Origin: Methylotenera sp.
Lineage (GTDB): Bacteria > Pseudomonadota > Gammaproteobacteria > Burkholderiales > Methylophilaceae
DNA length: 64,000 bases
Direction: 5' to 3'
Assembly (NCBI GenBank): GCA_013141495.1
Contig: JABFQV010000008.1
Span: 1-64,000, forward strand
Part shown: piece after piece, positions 9,439 through 19,330 of the stretch
How the letters are laid out: each line of letters begins with the position of its first letter
Numbering within the stretch: position 1 is the first letter of the stretch
The notes under the pieces: generated by a model
The model's input: the letters and a program-made list of their open reading frames with translations, nothing else
The model's database searches: none
Told to the model about the DNA's origin: nothing
Program-made: the position numbers and the translations under genes

Positions 9439-11046
9439 TTAATGCCTGAAATGCCTAATTCCAGTCACGACCATCACTAAGCCATGCTCATCTGCTGCGG
9501 CAATCACTTCTTCATCGCGCATGCTGCCACCTGGGTGAATCACGCAGCTTGCGCCAGCAGCTGCAAGTGCGTCAATACCATCGCGGAAGGGGAAGAATGC
9601 GTCAGATGCGACCACTGAACTTTGCAAACTTAAACCTGCATTTTGCGCTTTAATAATGGCAATTTTAGTGCTGTCTATACGGCTCATTTGGCCTGCGCCT
9701 ACGCCTAGCGTCATTTCGTTACCGCAGAATACAATCGCGTTTGATTTCACATATTTTGCTACGCGCCACGCAAACAGCATGTCGGTCATTTGTTGTGGCG
9801 TTGGCTGTTTTTTGCTGATAATTTTGAGGTCAGTTTGGCTAACTTCATGGTTGTCTGCGGTTTGAATCAACAAGCCTGAGCCTACTCGTTTGGTTTCATG
9901 CGCGTTGCGCCCTTGCTCCCACGCCGTAGCTCCGCCTGCTGGCAATGCGATTTTGAGTACGCGCACATTGGCTTTAGCGGCAAAAATAGCCAATGCCTCT
10001 GCCGTGTAATCGGGTGCGATCAGCACTTCAACAAATTGCTTGCTCACAGCTTCAGCTGCAGCTTTATCAACGGTTGTGTTGAAAGCGATAATGCCGCCAA
10101 AAGCGCTACTTGGATCTGTTTGGAAGGCTTTTGAATACGCGTCTAAAGCGGTTGCGCCGAGCGCTACGCCACATGGGTTAGCATGCTTCACAATTACACA
10201 AGCCGTTGTGTCAAAACTCTTAACGGCTTCCCAAGCAGCATCGCCATCGGCAATATTGTTGAAGCTTAATTCTTTGCCTTGTAATTGCTCTGCGGTGACT
10301 AGTGAGCCGGGTGCTGGGTGAAGGTCGCGATAGAATGCCGCTTGTTGATGTGGGTTTTCGCCATAGCGCAAATCTTGAACTTTGATAAAGTTTGTGTTGC
10401 TTTGCGCAGGAAACTGTAAAGACACCGGCTTGCTACTAGCCATACTGGCAGTGTAATCAATGGCAGATAGATAATTACTAATCGCCGCATCGTATTGCGA
10501 TACACGGTTGAAAGCAGCAACAGAAAGCGCAAAAGTCGTCGCTTCTGCAAGTGCGCCACCAGTACTTTGTAGTTCGCTAATCACTGCGGCATATTGGCTG
10601 GCATCGGTCAGCACGGCCACGTCTTTCCAGTTTTTGGCAGCTGAGCGCACCATGGCCGGGCCGCCAATGTCGATATTTTCAATCGCGTCTTCTAGCGTAC
10701 AGTCCAGGTTTGCTACAGTCGCTTCAAACGGGTATAAATTGACGACCACCATGTCGATATTAGGAATGCCTTGCGCTTGCATAGCCGCTACGTGTTCAGG
10801 TAAATCACGGCGACCCAAAATCCCGCCATGGACTTTTGGGTGTAAGGTTTTAACGCGACCGTCTAGCATTTCAGGAAATCCCGTGTAGTCACTGACTTCA
10901 ATGACGGGGATGTTGTTGTCGCGAAATAATTTAGCGGTGCCGCCGGTTGATAAAATTTCAACGCCTAAATTGCTGATATTTTTTGCAAAGTCGATAATAC
11001 CGGTTTTGTCAGAAACGCTGATAAGCGCACGTTTAATAGTTGCCAT
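9439..11046 (-). CDS. purH: Bifunctional AICAR transformylase/IMP cyclohydrolase
   Basis: [19 protein letters not shown]-type start, [31 protein letters not shown]. Confidence 0.97.
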   Translation of the reverse strand: MATIKRALISVSDKTGIIDFAKNISNLGVEILSTGGTAKLFRDNNIPVIEVSDYTGFPEMLDGRVKTLHPKVHGGILGRRDLPEHVAAMQAQGIPNIDMVVVNLYPFEATVANLDCTLEDAIENIDIGGPAMVRSAAKNWKDVAVLTDASQYAAVISELQSTGGALAEATTFALSVAAFNRVSQYDAAISNYLSAIDYTASMASSKPVSLQFPAQSNTNFIKVQDLRYGENPHQQAAFYRDLHPAPGSLVTAEQLQGKELSFNNIADGDAAWEAVKSFDTTACVIVKHANPCGVALGATALDAYSKAFQTDPSSAFGGIIAFNTTVDKAAAEAVSKQFVEVLIAPDYTAEALAIFAAKANVRVLKIALPAGGATAWEQGRNAHETKRVGSGLLIQTADNHEVSQTDLKIISKKQPTPQQMTDMLFAWRVAKYVKSNAIVFCGNEMTLGVGAGQMSRIDSTKIAIIKAQNAGLSLQSSVVASDAFFPFRDGIDALAAAGASCVIHPGGSMRDEEVIAAADEHGLVMVVTGIRHFRH

Positions 11047-11072
11047 TTGAGAACTCTTGAAAGTAAAGTTGA

Positions 11073-11309
11073 TTATTCGAGGTTATATTGCTTGATTTTT
11101 TTACGCAGCGTGTTGCGGTTAATGTTCAATATTTCTGCGGCTTTACTTTGATTGCCACCGACCTTATGCATAATATATTGCAATAAAGGCTTTTCAACGC
11201 AACCTAGCACCATGTCGTAAACTGCGTGAGGCGGCTCGCCATCGAGGTGTGTGAAGTAGTCGTCTAGTGACTCTTTAACGGCTTGGCTTAGTTTGCAATT
11301 TTCTGACAT
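11073..11309 (-). CDS. fis: Fis family nucleoid-associated regulator
   Basis: C-terminal [25 protein letters not shown]. Confidence 0.93.
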   Translation of the reverse strand: MSENCKLSQAVKESLDDYFTHLDGEPPHAVYDMVLGCVEKPLLQYIMHKVGGNQSKAAEILNINRNTLRKKIKQYNLE

Positions 11310-11316
11310 GGCTTCT

Positions 11317-12360
11317 CTAGGCTGCTAGCGCATCGTGTGTGCTGGATTTAACATCATCTGCATCATGGTCAATGTAAACCAAACGCTCGTTTTTAGTTTT
11401 AAGTTCAGCAAAGAAGTCGTTAATGGCTTGCAGTTGCAGCTCAATCGTCTGCAATGTGTTCATGCTGTGGCGGAATTGTGCAGAGCCAGCTAACCCTTTG
11501 GTGTACCAGGAGATGTGCTTGCGCGCCATGCGCATGCCGGTTAAATCACCATAAAAATCATATAAATCATGCAGGTGTTCAAACATGACGGTATGGATTT
11601 CATCTACCGTAGGCGGTAATAAGTGTGTGCCCGTGGTGAGGTAATGCTCAATTTCGCGAAATATCCATGGCCGGCCTTGTGCCGCACGACCGATCATGAC
11701 CGCATCAGCCCCCGTGTAATCGAGTACAAATTTGGCTTTTTCTGGCGTGGTGATGTCGCCGTTGGCAATGAGTGGGATGCGAATCGCTTGCTTAACCGTA
11801 GCGATGGTGTCGTACTCAGCTTCGCCCATGTAAGCGCAGGCGCGGGTGCGGCCATGCATCGCCAGTGCTTGTACGCCTAAATCTTCAGCCATTTTAGCAA
11901 TTTGTACTGCATTGCGGTTTTGCTTATCCCAACCGGTGCGGATTTTCAAGGTGACCGGCACATCCACAGCGTTGACCACAGCCCTCAATATTTGCGCTAC
12001 CAGCGGCTCATCTTTAAGTAGGGCGGAACCTGCCATTACGTTACAGATTTTTTTAGCCGGGCAGCCCATGTTGATGTCGATAATTTGCGCACCGTTATCT
12101 ACGTTGTGCTTTGCCGCTTCCGCCATCATCTTTGGGTCCGCGCCTGCAATTTGCACAGAAATCGGGTTCACTTCGCCTTCATGATTGGCGCGGCGCAGCG
12201 TTTTTTCGCTACCGTAAAGCAGTGAGTTCGAGGTCACCATCTCAGAAATAGCCAAGCCTGCGCCCATCTTTTTGCAAAGCTGACGGAAAGGTCTATCTGT
12301 TACGCCAGCCATGGGCGCGACAACTAGGTTATTTTTTAGGATATGGTGACCAATTTGCAT
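11317..12360 (-). CDS. dusB: tRNA-dihydrouridine synthase B
   Basis: APMAGVTDRPFRQLCKKMGAGLAISEM, INMGCPAKKICNVMAGSALL, precedes fis. Confidence 0.96.
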   Translation of the reverse strand: MQIGHHILKNNLVVAPMAGVTDRPFRQLCKKMGAGLAISEMVTSNSLLYGSEKTLRRANHEGEVNPISVQIAGADPKMMAEAAKHNVDNGAQIIDINMGCPAKKICNVMAGSALLKDEPLVAQILRAVVNAVDVPVTLKIRTGWDKQNRNAVQIAKMAEDLGVQALAMHGRTRACAYMGEAEYDTIATVKQAIRIPLIANGDITTPEKAKFVLDYTGADAVMIGRAAQGRPWIFREIEHYLTTGTHLLPPTVDEIHTVMFEHLHDLYDFYGDLTGMRMARKHISWYTKGLAGSAQFRHSMNTLQTIELQLQAINDFFAELKTKNERLVYIDHDADDVKSSTHDALAA

Positions 12361-12545
12361 TGATTTGTATTGTTTGCGCGAAAGCTGCCTATTTTATACG
12401 CAATTGTTGCGATAGAAAACTTAAAGTTTGTAAATTTACAATGTTTTTAAGTGACGTGATCCCTAGTCTAAAAAATCATTGGCAACGACGGTACCCTTAA
12501 CATTCGTGCAATAAGTCAATTGGCTTATATGCGAAATTATGTTTA

Positions 12546-12815
12546 CTAAGGGCGTGTCAGTACTTCTAGCTCGCCTAGCCACGCCATGGCATATTCGCGA
12601 GATTGTCCAATCGCTTCGTCACCACACATTTCTTCACTAGGCTGCAAGCTCGCACAAAAAGCGGGGCGTTCAGGGTGCTCAAAAATCATGCAGCTATTTT
12701 CATTATTCAGCTGAATGCAACGAACGCCGGCAGGTTTGCCGTTCGGCATGCCCGGAATAGGGCTGTTAATTGACGGCGCGATGCAACAGGCACCGCAATG
12801 GGATCTGCACTTCAA
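12546..12815 (-). CDS. YkgJ family cysteine cluster protein
   Basis: [14 protein letters not shown]...[23 protein letters not shown]; probable TTG start at 12815, immediately after the TAA of the upstream gene. Confidence 0.8.
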   Translation of the reverse strand: MKCRSHCGACCIAPSINSPIPGMPNGKPAGVRCIQLNNENSCMIFEHPERPAFCASLQPSEEMCGDEAIGQSREYAMAWLGELEVLTRP

Positions 12816-12816
12816 T

Positions 12817-13557
12817 TTAGACCCCTGACCAAGGAAAGCCAAGCGCTGTGATCGCTTGCTTGATATCATTCATTGCCGCTTCAACATGGCTAGTTGCACC
12901 CTTAACGCCTAATTCAATGGTGCGATTTTTATCTAGCTTTGGCAGACTGAAAAGCTTCAAGCTCGGGTACTTTGCCAAAATAGCATTCATCAAATCTATC
13001 AACTTACTTTCACCTGCATCCATCACCAAAATCGAAGCTTCAACATAATCCTGCGTATGAAATAGATGCGAATAGTAAGTATCTAGCACCCAGGTAATCA
13101 TTGGGTGCGCCATTTCAGGAAAGCCGGGCACAAAATAATGTTGATTGACGGCAAAGCCTGCTACACGGTTAACCGGATTAGGGATAAGCGTTGCGCCTTG
13201 CGGAAGGTCTGCCATCAGCACACGCTTGGGGTAAGCGCTTTCACCGTATTGCGCTTCAATTTCTGCCACTGCCTCTAGGTGACGCTCAATTGGTGTACCA
13301 ACAGCATCTGCCGCACACTGCCGTGTAAAGTCGTCCGGCGTAGCACCAATGCCGCCGAAGCTAAATACAATATCGCCACGCGCCATGCTTGTCTGTAGCG
13401 AGTGTGTAATTTGTTCGGGAATATCCCCTAAATAATTCGCCCAGCTTAACTGCAAGCCACGCGCGTTAAGGGCTTGGATGACAAAGCTTAAATGAGCATC
13501 CTGACGTTTTCCCGACAGAATTTCATCACCGATAATGTAAATACCAAAATGTTGCAT
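12817..13557 (-). CDS. Molybdopterin-binding / CinA N-terminal-like domain protein
   Basis: [20 protein letters not shown]...[24 protein letters not shown]. Confidence 0.87.
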   Translation of the reverse strand: MQHFGIYIIGDEILSGKRQDAHLSFVIQALNARGLQLSWANYLGDIPEQITHSLQTSMARGDIVFSFGGIGATPDDFTRQCAADAVGTPIERHLEAVAEIEAQYGESAYPKRVLMADLPQGATLIPNPVNRVAGFAVNQHYFVPGFPEMAHPMITWVLDTYYSHLFHTQDYVEASILVMDAGESKLIDLMNAILAKYPSLKLFSLPKLDKNRTIELGVKGATSHVEAAMNDIKQAITALGFPWSGV

Positions 13558-13611
13558 GAGGCGCCTTCTTTCTAGCAATTCTCCAGTTTACCCTTCATGA
13601 TCCTGAAAGAC

Positions 13612-13644
13612 AAAAGGCTTACAGCCGTCAAACTGTAAGCCTTT
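13612..13644. terminator. Bidirectional stem-loop terminator
   Basis: aaaggcttacag-ccgtcaaa-ctgtaagccttt. Confidence 0.65.
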
Positions 13645-13813
13645 GTTTATTTGGCGCGTTGGATCTGCCGGTTTGCACGCCAATTGGGTTGGTAGTCTGT
13701 AATGTTTTTTGTAAACTAATCTAGTATTCCCAAAATGATACCTACGAAATTTTTCTCTATAGAATTCAGTATATTTGAGTGGTGGAGCCTTAATTACGCG
13801 AGGCTATTGCGCA

Positions 13814-14158
13814 TTATTTTGCTTGATTGATTTGAAGCTCATCGTGAATGCTATGAACACCTGCTACATTGCGGACTAATTTAGTTACATAGTCAATTTG
13901 ATCTTGGCTATCAACAACCCCGCTGAGACGTACATCTCCCTTAAGCGCGACTACCGCAATATCAAAGTCTTTAATTTTTTCATCGAGTAGCAGTGCTGTT
14001 TTGACGTTTGTTGTGACTTGATTGTCACTAACTTCAGCGTTTATCATACTCGCAGATGCTGTCGTGCCTGTTGTTTCTTGAGGTTTATTACATCCAGTAA
14101 GTATGTTTAGACCAACAAATACGGCGCTTAAAATGAATAGTTTAATGTGAGTTTTCAT
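13814..14158 (-). CDS. BON domain lipoprotein
   Basis: Signal peptide with LTGC lipobox; BON repeat VKTALLLDEKIKDFDIAVVALKGDVRLSGVVDSQDQID...VAGVHSIHDELQI. Confidence 0.9.
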   Translation of the reverse strand: MKTHIKLFILSAVFVGLNILTGCNKPQETTGTTASASMINAEVSDNQVTTNVKTALLLDEKIKDFDIAVVALKGDVRLSGVVDSQDQIDYVTKLVRNVAGVHSIHDELQINQAK

Positions 14159-14211
14159 TTGAAAGATACTCCTTAATGAATTGCCATCAGATTGATGATG
14201 TTAGCATTATG

Positions 14212-14246
14212 GTTAAGTTAACTTAAGGTTTTCTTAAGTAGTTAAG
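14212..14246. promoter_or_regulatory. Putative PmrA/QseB-type response-regulator box cluster
   Basis: GTTAAG-N4-CTTAAG-gtttt-CTTAAG-N2-GTTAAG in the divergent BON/CDF intergenic region. Confidence 0.6.
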
Positions 14247-14373
14247 TAAAGTTGTCAGGTCAAGTTGGCGTATGAGTCTGACGACAAACAAGCGCTATTA
14301 GCTGTTTGTGCGCGTGAGCAGGTGGGTAAAAATAACCGTATAATTCAAAAACACAACCAATAAAATATATCTG

Positions 14374-15546
14374 ATGAGTAACCAAGAGCACGCAAGCATT
14401 TCTTACGACGATCCACAGCGCCATGCTTTAGCCAATAAATCTACCTGGGTCAGTGTTGCGGTTAATGTCGTGCTGACATTTTTGCAGATTGTGGTTGGAT
14501 TTTTTGCGCATTCTCAAAGTTTAATTGCCGATGGTTTGCACTCACTCTCCGACTTGGTTTGTGACTTTTTGGTACTGATTGCAAGTCATCACAGTAAAAA
14601 TCCTGCTGATGAAGGTCATCCTTATGGACATGGTCGGGTAGAAACCGCAGCTTCATTTGCCTTGGGCGCTATTCTTGTGGTGACTGGCGGCGCGATTATG
14701 GTAGCTGCCGCGATGAAGTTGCAAAACATTGAACATTTGCCGCCAGTTGCACCGTTGGCGCTGTGGGTGGCGTTAATTGCGCTTGTCGCCAAAGAAGGGC
14801 TGTTCCGCTACATGTTACGCATCGGCGAGCGCTTGCGTTCGCCAATGCTGATCGCCAATGCCTGGCATGCACGTTCAGACGCGGCCTCGTCGCTAGTGGT
14901 GGCGGTAGGCATTGGTGCAAATTTGATGGGTTTTATCTATGCCGATGCTGTGGCTGCGATTGTGGTCGGATTTATGATTGTACGCATGGGTGTCGTATTT
15001 GCGTGGGATGCATTTCAGGAGTTAATCGATGCAGGCTTATCCATTGAAGAGGTGGACAGTATCCGTCAGACACTAATAGACACCTCGGGGGTAGTCAGTC
15101 TGCATGAACTGCGTACGCGACGCATGGCACATCGTGCCTTAGTGGATGCGCATATTCTGGTTGACCCGCGTATTAGCGTGTCAGAAGGGCACAGCATTGC
15201 CGAACGCGCACGTGGGCGTGTGCTGAACAGCCATCCGGCGGTGTCTGATGTGTTAGTGCATGTTGATCCGGAAGATGATCTTGAGCACGACAGTAATGCA
15301 CTAAAAATGCCCGGACGCGAAAGCTTGTTAATGCATTTGGCGCCGTTGCTCAATGACTTGCCAGAGCCGCAACGTGTGATATTCCATTACATTGCAGGCA
15401 AAGTTGAGGCTGAAGTTTACTTGCCGCATGAGTTTTTTGAGCACGGAATAGCGTTAGCTGGAGCTGAGGCCAAGATTGCCGAGCGCTTGCTTGATCATCT
15501 GTACTTCAGTTCAGTGTCGTTGAACTGTGTCGTCATGCCCAAGTAA
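14374..15546 (+). CDS. Cation diffusion facilitator family transporter
   Basis: SLIADGLHSLSDLVCDFLVLIASHHSKNPADEGHPYGHGRVET, NAWHARSDAASSLVV. Confidence 0.93.
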   Translation: MSNQEHASISYDDPQRHALANKSTWVSVAVNVVLTFLQIVVGFFAHSQSLIADGLHSLSDLVCDFLVLIASHHSKNPADEGHPYGHGRVETAASFALGAILVVTGGAIMVAAAMKLQNIEHLPPVAPLALWVALIALVAKEGLFRYMLRIGERLRSPMLIANAWHARSDAASSLVVAVGIGANLMGFIYADAVAAIVVGFMIVRMGVVFAWDAFQELIDAGLSIEEVDSIRQTLIDTSGVVSLHELRTRRMAHRALVDAHILVDPRISVSEGHSIAERARGRVLNSHPAVSDVLVHVDPEDDLEHDSNALKMPGRESLLMHLAPLLNDLPEPQRVIFHYIAGKVEAEVYLPHEFFEHGIALAGAEAKIAERLLDHLYFSSVSLNCVVMPK

Positions 15547-15570
15547 ATGCAATAAAAAATTCATATCTCC

Positions 15571-15593
15571 AGGCTCAGCACTCAGCTGAGCCT
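15571..15593. other. Stem-loop without U-tract after the CDF gene
   Basis: aggctcagc-actca-gctgagcct (9-bp perfect stem). Confidence 0.5.
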
Positions 15594-15629
15594 AATTAGC
15601 ACCACCTCAAAAATTTACATTATATTTTC

Positions 15630-15655
15630 CTTAAGATTGCGTTAAGAATCTTAAT
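15630..15655. promoter_or_regulatory. Putative PmrA/QseB-type box upstream of the cytochrome operon
   Basis: CTTAAG-attgc-GTTAAG-aat-CTTAAT. Confidence 0.55.
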
Positions 15656-15693
15656 CTATAGTCTGCCTCACGTACTTAAACAGGAGGCAAATC

Positions 15694-16323
15694 ATGGAAA
15701 CCATTACTTACCGCAGGCAAAAGGTTTACGACCCAGTACTTCGACTCATCCATCTTTGGAATGGCTTAGCCATTCTGTTTCTTATGGCCACTATTTGGCT
15801 ATCAGACCTGTTTGAAAAAGGTGCTGGTGAAGATGCACTATGGCAGTTGCATATCTATATAGGCTACGCATTGGTTGTTGGCATTGTGGCACGGTTGGCA
15901 TGGGGCTTAGTGGGTCCACGTCACGCAAGATTTACCGATATGTGGCACCCAGCCGCATGGTGGGATGCGGTTCGCCATTTTAAGCTGCAAACCAAGCCGC
16001 GTTTCGGGCACAACGCGTTGGCAAGTGGTGCCTATATTCTCGTTTACTTATTACTCATCACTATGGCGATTACTGGGCTTGGCTTAGCTGCAGTTGAGCA
16101 TAGCATGGGGCCATTTAATGCTTGGTTTGGCGATATGGTTTGGCTTAAAGATACCTTTGAAGAGCCGCATGAGTTTATTTATTCTCTGCTGATGGGTTTT
16201 GTGGTTATCCACATTGCCGCACTGATTTGGCATGAGCATAAAGATAAAACACCGCTCGCTCAGTCTATGGTTACTGGATACCAATATGAAATCGAACCAA
16301 CGAAAGGAGATCATCATGCGTAA
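15694..16323 (+). CDS. Cytochrome b/b561-type membrane protein
   Basis: DPVLRLIHLWNGLAILFL, HIYIGYALVVGIVARLAWGLVGPRHARFTDM, multiple TM helices with conserved His. Confidence 0.9.
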   Translation: METITYRRQKVYDPVLRLIHLWNGLAILFLMATIWLSDLFEKGAGEDALWQLHIYIGYALVVGIVARLAWGLVGPRHARFTDMWHPAAWWDAVRHFKLQTKPRFGHNALASGAYILVYLLLITMAITGLGLAAVEHSMGPFNAWFGDMVWLKDTFEEPHEFIYSLLMGFVVIHIAALIWHEHKDKTPLAQSMVTGYQYEIEPTKGDHHA

Positions 16324-16723
16324 TAAAACGATGTTACTGGCGTTGCTGTTTAGTGTGAATGCGCTAGCCGCTACGCCGCAAGAGTTACTTAAACAATATG
16401 AGGGTCAGGCTAAACAAGAGAGTCCTGCATTTTCCGGATTTTCAGCAGAGCGTGGTGCTAGCTTCTTCCGCACGGCACGTAATCACAGCAATGGTCAAAA
16501 AGTGAGTTGCGCTACTTGTCATACCGCAGACCCGCGCAACCAAGGTAAAACACGCGCCAATAAGGTGATTGAGCCGATGGCGACAATCGCTAATCCACAA
16601 CGTTTTACCGATGCAGCCAAGGTTGAGAAATGGTTTGGCCGTAATTGTAAAGATGTGCTGGAGCGTGCATGTAATGCGCAGGAAAAAGGCGATTACATAC
16701 AGTACCTAATCAGTATTAAATAA
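16316..16723 (+). CDS. SHP-like monoheme cytochrome c (DUF1924 family)
   Basis: Signal peptide; FSAERGASFFRTARNHSNGQKVSCATCHTADP...; CATCH heme motif; starts in the longer ORF 16232..16723 at ATG 16316. Confidence 0.85.
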   Translation: MRNKTMLLALLFSVNALAATPQELLKQYEGQAKQESPAFSGFSAERGASFFRTARNHSNGQKVSCATCHTADPRNQGKTRANKVIEPMATIANPQRFTDAAKVEKWFGRNCKDVLERACNAQEKGDYIQYLISIK

Positions 16724-16734
16724 GGAGAAATATC

Positions 16735-17247
16735 ATGAAAAGTTGGATGCAGTTTTTGGTGCTTATCACTAGCATTACTTCAACCAGTGCTTTGCTGGCA
16801 AGCGGCGGGGCGGAAGGCGGCGGCAGTCAAATGTCACCTGTGACCAATGCTAAATGGAAGGCAGAGTGCAGTAGTTGCCACATGCTTTATCATCCGGGTT
16901 TATTACCAGAGAGGTCTTGGGGCAAAATGATGGGCGGGCTGGATAAGCACTTTGGCGAGAATGCCAGCCTTGATCCAGCGACACGCGATGAAATCACACG
17001 CTTTTTGGTGACAAATAGCGCGGATAAGTCAGATAACCGTCGCTCTAGCCGAATCAATCAGTCGATTCCAGCTAATGCCGCACCACTACGCATTAGCGAA
17101 ACGCGCTATTTCACTAGCAAGCATGACGAAATATCCCCTGTGACCTTTAAACGTAAAAGCATAGGCAGTGCAGCTAATTGTATTGCTTGTCATCAAGGTG
17201 CAGAAAAAGGTAATTTTTCTGAGTCGCAAGTGAAGATTCCACGCTAA
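16735..17247 (+). CDS. Diheme cytochrome c
   Basis: Signal peptide; CSSCHMLYHPGLLPERSW and CIACHQG heme motifs; next to the SHP-like gene. Confidence 0.9.
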   Translation: MKSWMQFLVLITSITSTSALLASGGAEGGGSQMSPVTNAKWKAECSSCHMLYHPGLLPERSWGKMMGGLDKHFGENASLDPATRDEITRFLVTNSADKSDNRRSSRINQSIPANAAPLRISETRYFTSKHDEISPVTFKRKSIGSAANCIACHQGAEKGNFSESQVKIPR

Positions 17248-17256
17248 TATAAGCAA

Positions 17257-17928
17257 ATGCGAATTTTATTAGTAGAAGACGATACCCTGCTGGGCGATGG
17301 CGTGCGGGTTGGCCTGAAGCAAGCAGGATTCGCCATCGATTGGGTGCAAGATGGCTTGGCGGCGAAGCTGGCGCTGGAAACCGAGCCCTATGCGTTGATG
17401 GTGCTGGATATTGGCTTGCCTAAATTGAGCGGGTTGGATGTGCTTAAATGGTTGCGTGAGCGCCATTTAAACGTGCCAGTCTTGATTTTAACCGCGCGTG
17501 ACACCGTGGCAGACCGGGTGGCCGGCTTAAATGCAGGCGCTGATGACTACTTAATCAAACCGTTTGATCTGGATGAACTGATAGCGCGTCTGAATGCGCT
17601 ACTGCGCCGCAGTGCTGGACAAGTGGCGCTGATATTGCAGCATGGCGAAATTGAACTTACGCCATCAACACACCAAGTCAGTAAAAATGGGCAGGCCATT
17701 GAGCTTTCTGCACGTGAGTTCACCTTGCTACATGAGCTTTTGCTACATGTGGGTCGTGTGCAGTCGCGCGAGCAACTCGAACAGCATCTTTATGGCTGGG
17801 GTGAAGAAGTCGAGAGTAACTCGGTAGAGGTGCATATTCATCATTTACGCAAAAAACTAGGTGTTGAGTTGATACGTACTTTGCGTGGCGTGGGTTATGT
17901 GATTGATAAAGTGGATGGTAAATCATGA
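17257..17928 (+). CDS. OmpR-family response regulator (QseB/PmrA-like)
   Basis: MRILLVEDDTLLGDGVRVGLKQAGFAIDWVQDG...LVLDIGLPKLSGLDVLKWLR...C-terminal winged helix. Confidence 0.93.
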   Translation: MRILLVEDDTLLGDGVRVGLKQAGFAIDWVQDGLAAKLALETEPYALMVLDIGLPKLSGLDVLKWLRERHLNVPVLILTARDTVADRVAGLNAGADDYLIKPFDLDELIARLNALLRRSAGQVALILQHGEIELTPSTHQVSKNGQAIELSAREFTLLHELLLHVGRVQSREQLEQHLYGWGEEVESNSVEVHIHHLRKKLGVELIRTLRGVGYVIDKVDGKS

Positions 17929-19256
17929 GTTCGTTGCGTCTGCGCCTTGTATTGTTGTTGTTATTGGGACTAGGCGTCGCTTGGCTGGCGGCGGCATGGT
18001 TTACACATGCTGAATCGCGACATGAAATTGATCGGTTATTTGATGCTCAGCTTGCGCAATCGGCACAAGTGCTACTTGGAACAACGCGCCATGAGTTGCA
18101 CGAGCGTATTGAGCATGGCGATGATGAAATAGCCACTTCTCACGAATATGAGCTAAAACTTGCGTTTCAGATTTGGGCTGACAATGGCTTGCTGATGCGT
18201 TCCGGCGCGGCGCCCTTTACCAAGATGGGAAGTGAAAGTAATGGTTATAGTGAAACGCTACTAAATGGTGAGCCGTGGCGCGTACTCACAAGGTGGGATG
18301 CCCGCCATGAATTTATGATTCAAGTGGCTGAGCCGATTGCCGGGCGGGAAAACTTAGCGCGCCACATTACACTTAAAATGTTGTTGCCTACTTTAATCGC
18401 CTTGCCAGTGCTGGCGCTGCTTATATGGCTTGGCGTCGGTGCCGGCTTGCGGCCATTACAGCAACTTAAGCAAGAAGTAAAACAACGCGCGGCTAATAAG
18501 CTGGAGCCTGTTGCCATGACAGGCGTGCCAGAAGAAGTCGCCCCTTTAGCTCAAGCCTTAAATGATTTATTTGCACGCCTGCAACAGGCTTTTGAGGGAG
18601 AGCGACGCTTCACAGCCGATGCTGCGCATGAGTTACGCACGCCGCTGGCTGCCCTTAAAATTCAAGCGCAGGTGGCTTTGCGCGCTAACAATGATGTAGA
18701 GCGCAACACAGCCTTAGAAAATGTTTTGCGCGGTGTTGATAGAGCCACGCGCTTGGTAGAACAATTGCTTACATTGGCTAGAGTTGACCCTGAAACGATC
18801 ACCCTCGGCTTTAAGCCAGTTGAGCTGCAAGGCTTGGCCGCCTCAGTCATGCGGGATTTAGAGCCATTGGCGCATGCGAAACATATTGAAATGGCGCTTG
18901 AAGTAAGTTCAGCCTGCAATGTGTTTGGCGATGATGCCCAATTAGGTTTACTGCTACGTAACCTGATAGATAACGCTATTCGTTACACGCCGGCAGGTGG
19001 GCGAGTTTTAGTCGTGCTACAAAGCATTGGCGGTGTCAGTATCGAGGTTTGCGATACTGGCCCTGGTATCGCTGCAGCTGAACGCGATCAAGTGTTGCAA
19101 CGTTTTTATCGAATTTCAGGCAGTGGTGAAGAGGGGAGTGGCTTAGGTCTTTCCATTGTGCGCCGTATTGCAGAGCTACATGGCGCACAGTTGACCTTAA
19201 GTGACAATCCATCAGGCACTGGTTTATTGGCTAAAGTATTTTGGCCGGCCTCGTAA
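17925..19256 (+). CDS. Sensor histidine kinase (QseC/PmrB-like)
   Basis: TADAAHELRTPLAALKIQAQVAL H-box; NLIDNAIRYTPAGGRV; GSGLGLSIVRRI; 4-nt overlap with the response regulator. Confidence 0.93.
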   Translation: MSSLRLRLVLLLLLGLGVAWLAAAWFTHAESRHEIDRLFDAQLAQSAQVLLGTTRHELHERIEHGDDEIATSHEYELKLAFQIWADNGLLMRSGAAPFTKMGSESNGYSETLLNGEPWRVLTRWDARHEFMIQVAEPIAGRENLARHITLKMLLPTLIALPVLALLIWLGVGAGLRPLQQLKQEVKQRAANKLEPVAMTGVPEEVAPLAQALNDLFARLQQAFEGERRFTADAAHELRTPLAALKIQAQVALRANNDVERNTALENVLRGVDRATRLVEQLLTLARVDPETITLGFKPVELQGLAASVMRDLEPLAHAKHIEMALEVSSACNVFGDDAQLGLLLRNLIDNAIRYTPAGGRVLVVLQSIGGVSIEVCDTGPGIAAAERDQVLQRFYRISGSGEEGSGLGLSIVRRIAELHGAQLTLSDNPSGTGLLAKVFWPAS

Positions 19257-19330
19257 ATAAAGGCAAATCCTCCCCTGCCATTATTTAGAAGATTAGCTAT
19301 AAACCTTGAACTGGCTAGCAGCGTTCAGGG

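Noticed and set aside
10508-10888. 126-aa plus-strand ORF antisense to purH
   Set aside because: Fully inside highly conserved purH; translation is Ser/Ala-rich shadow sequence.
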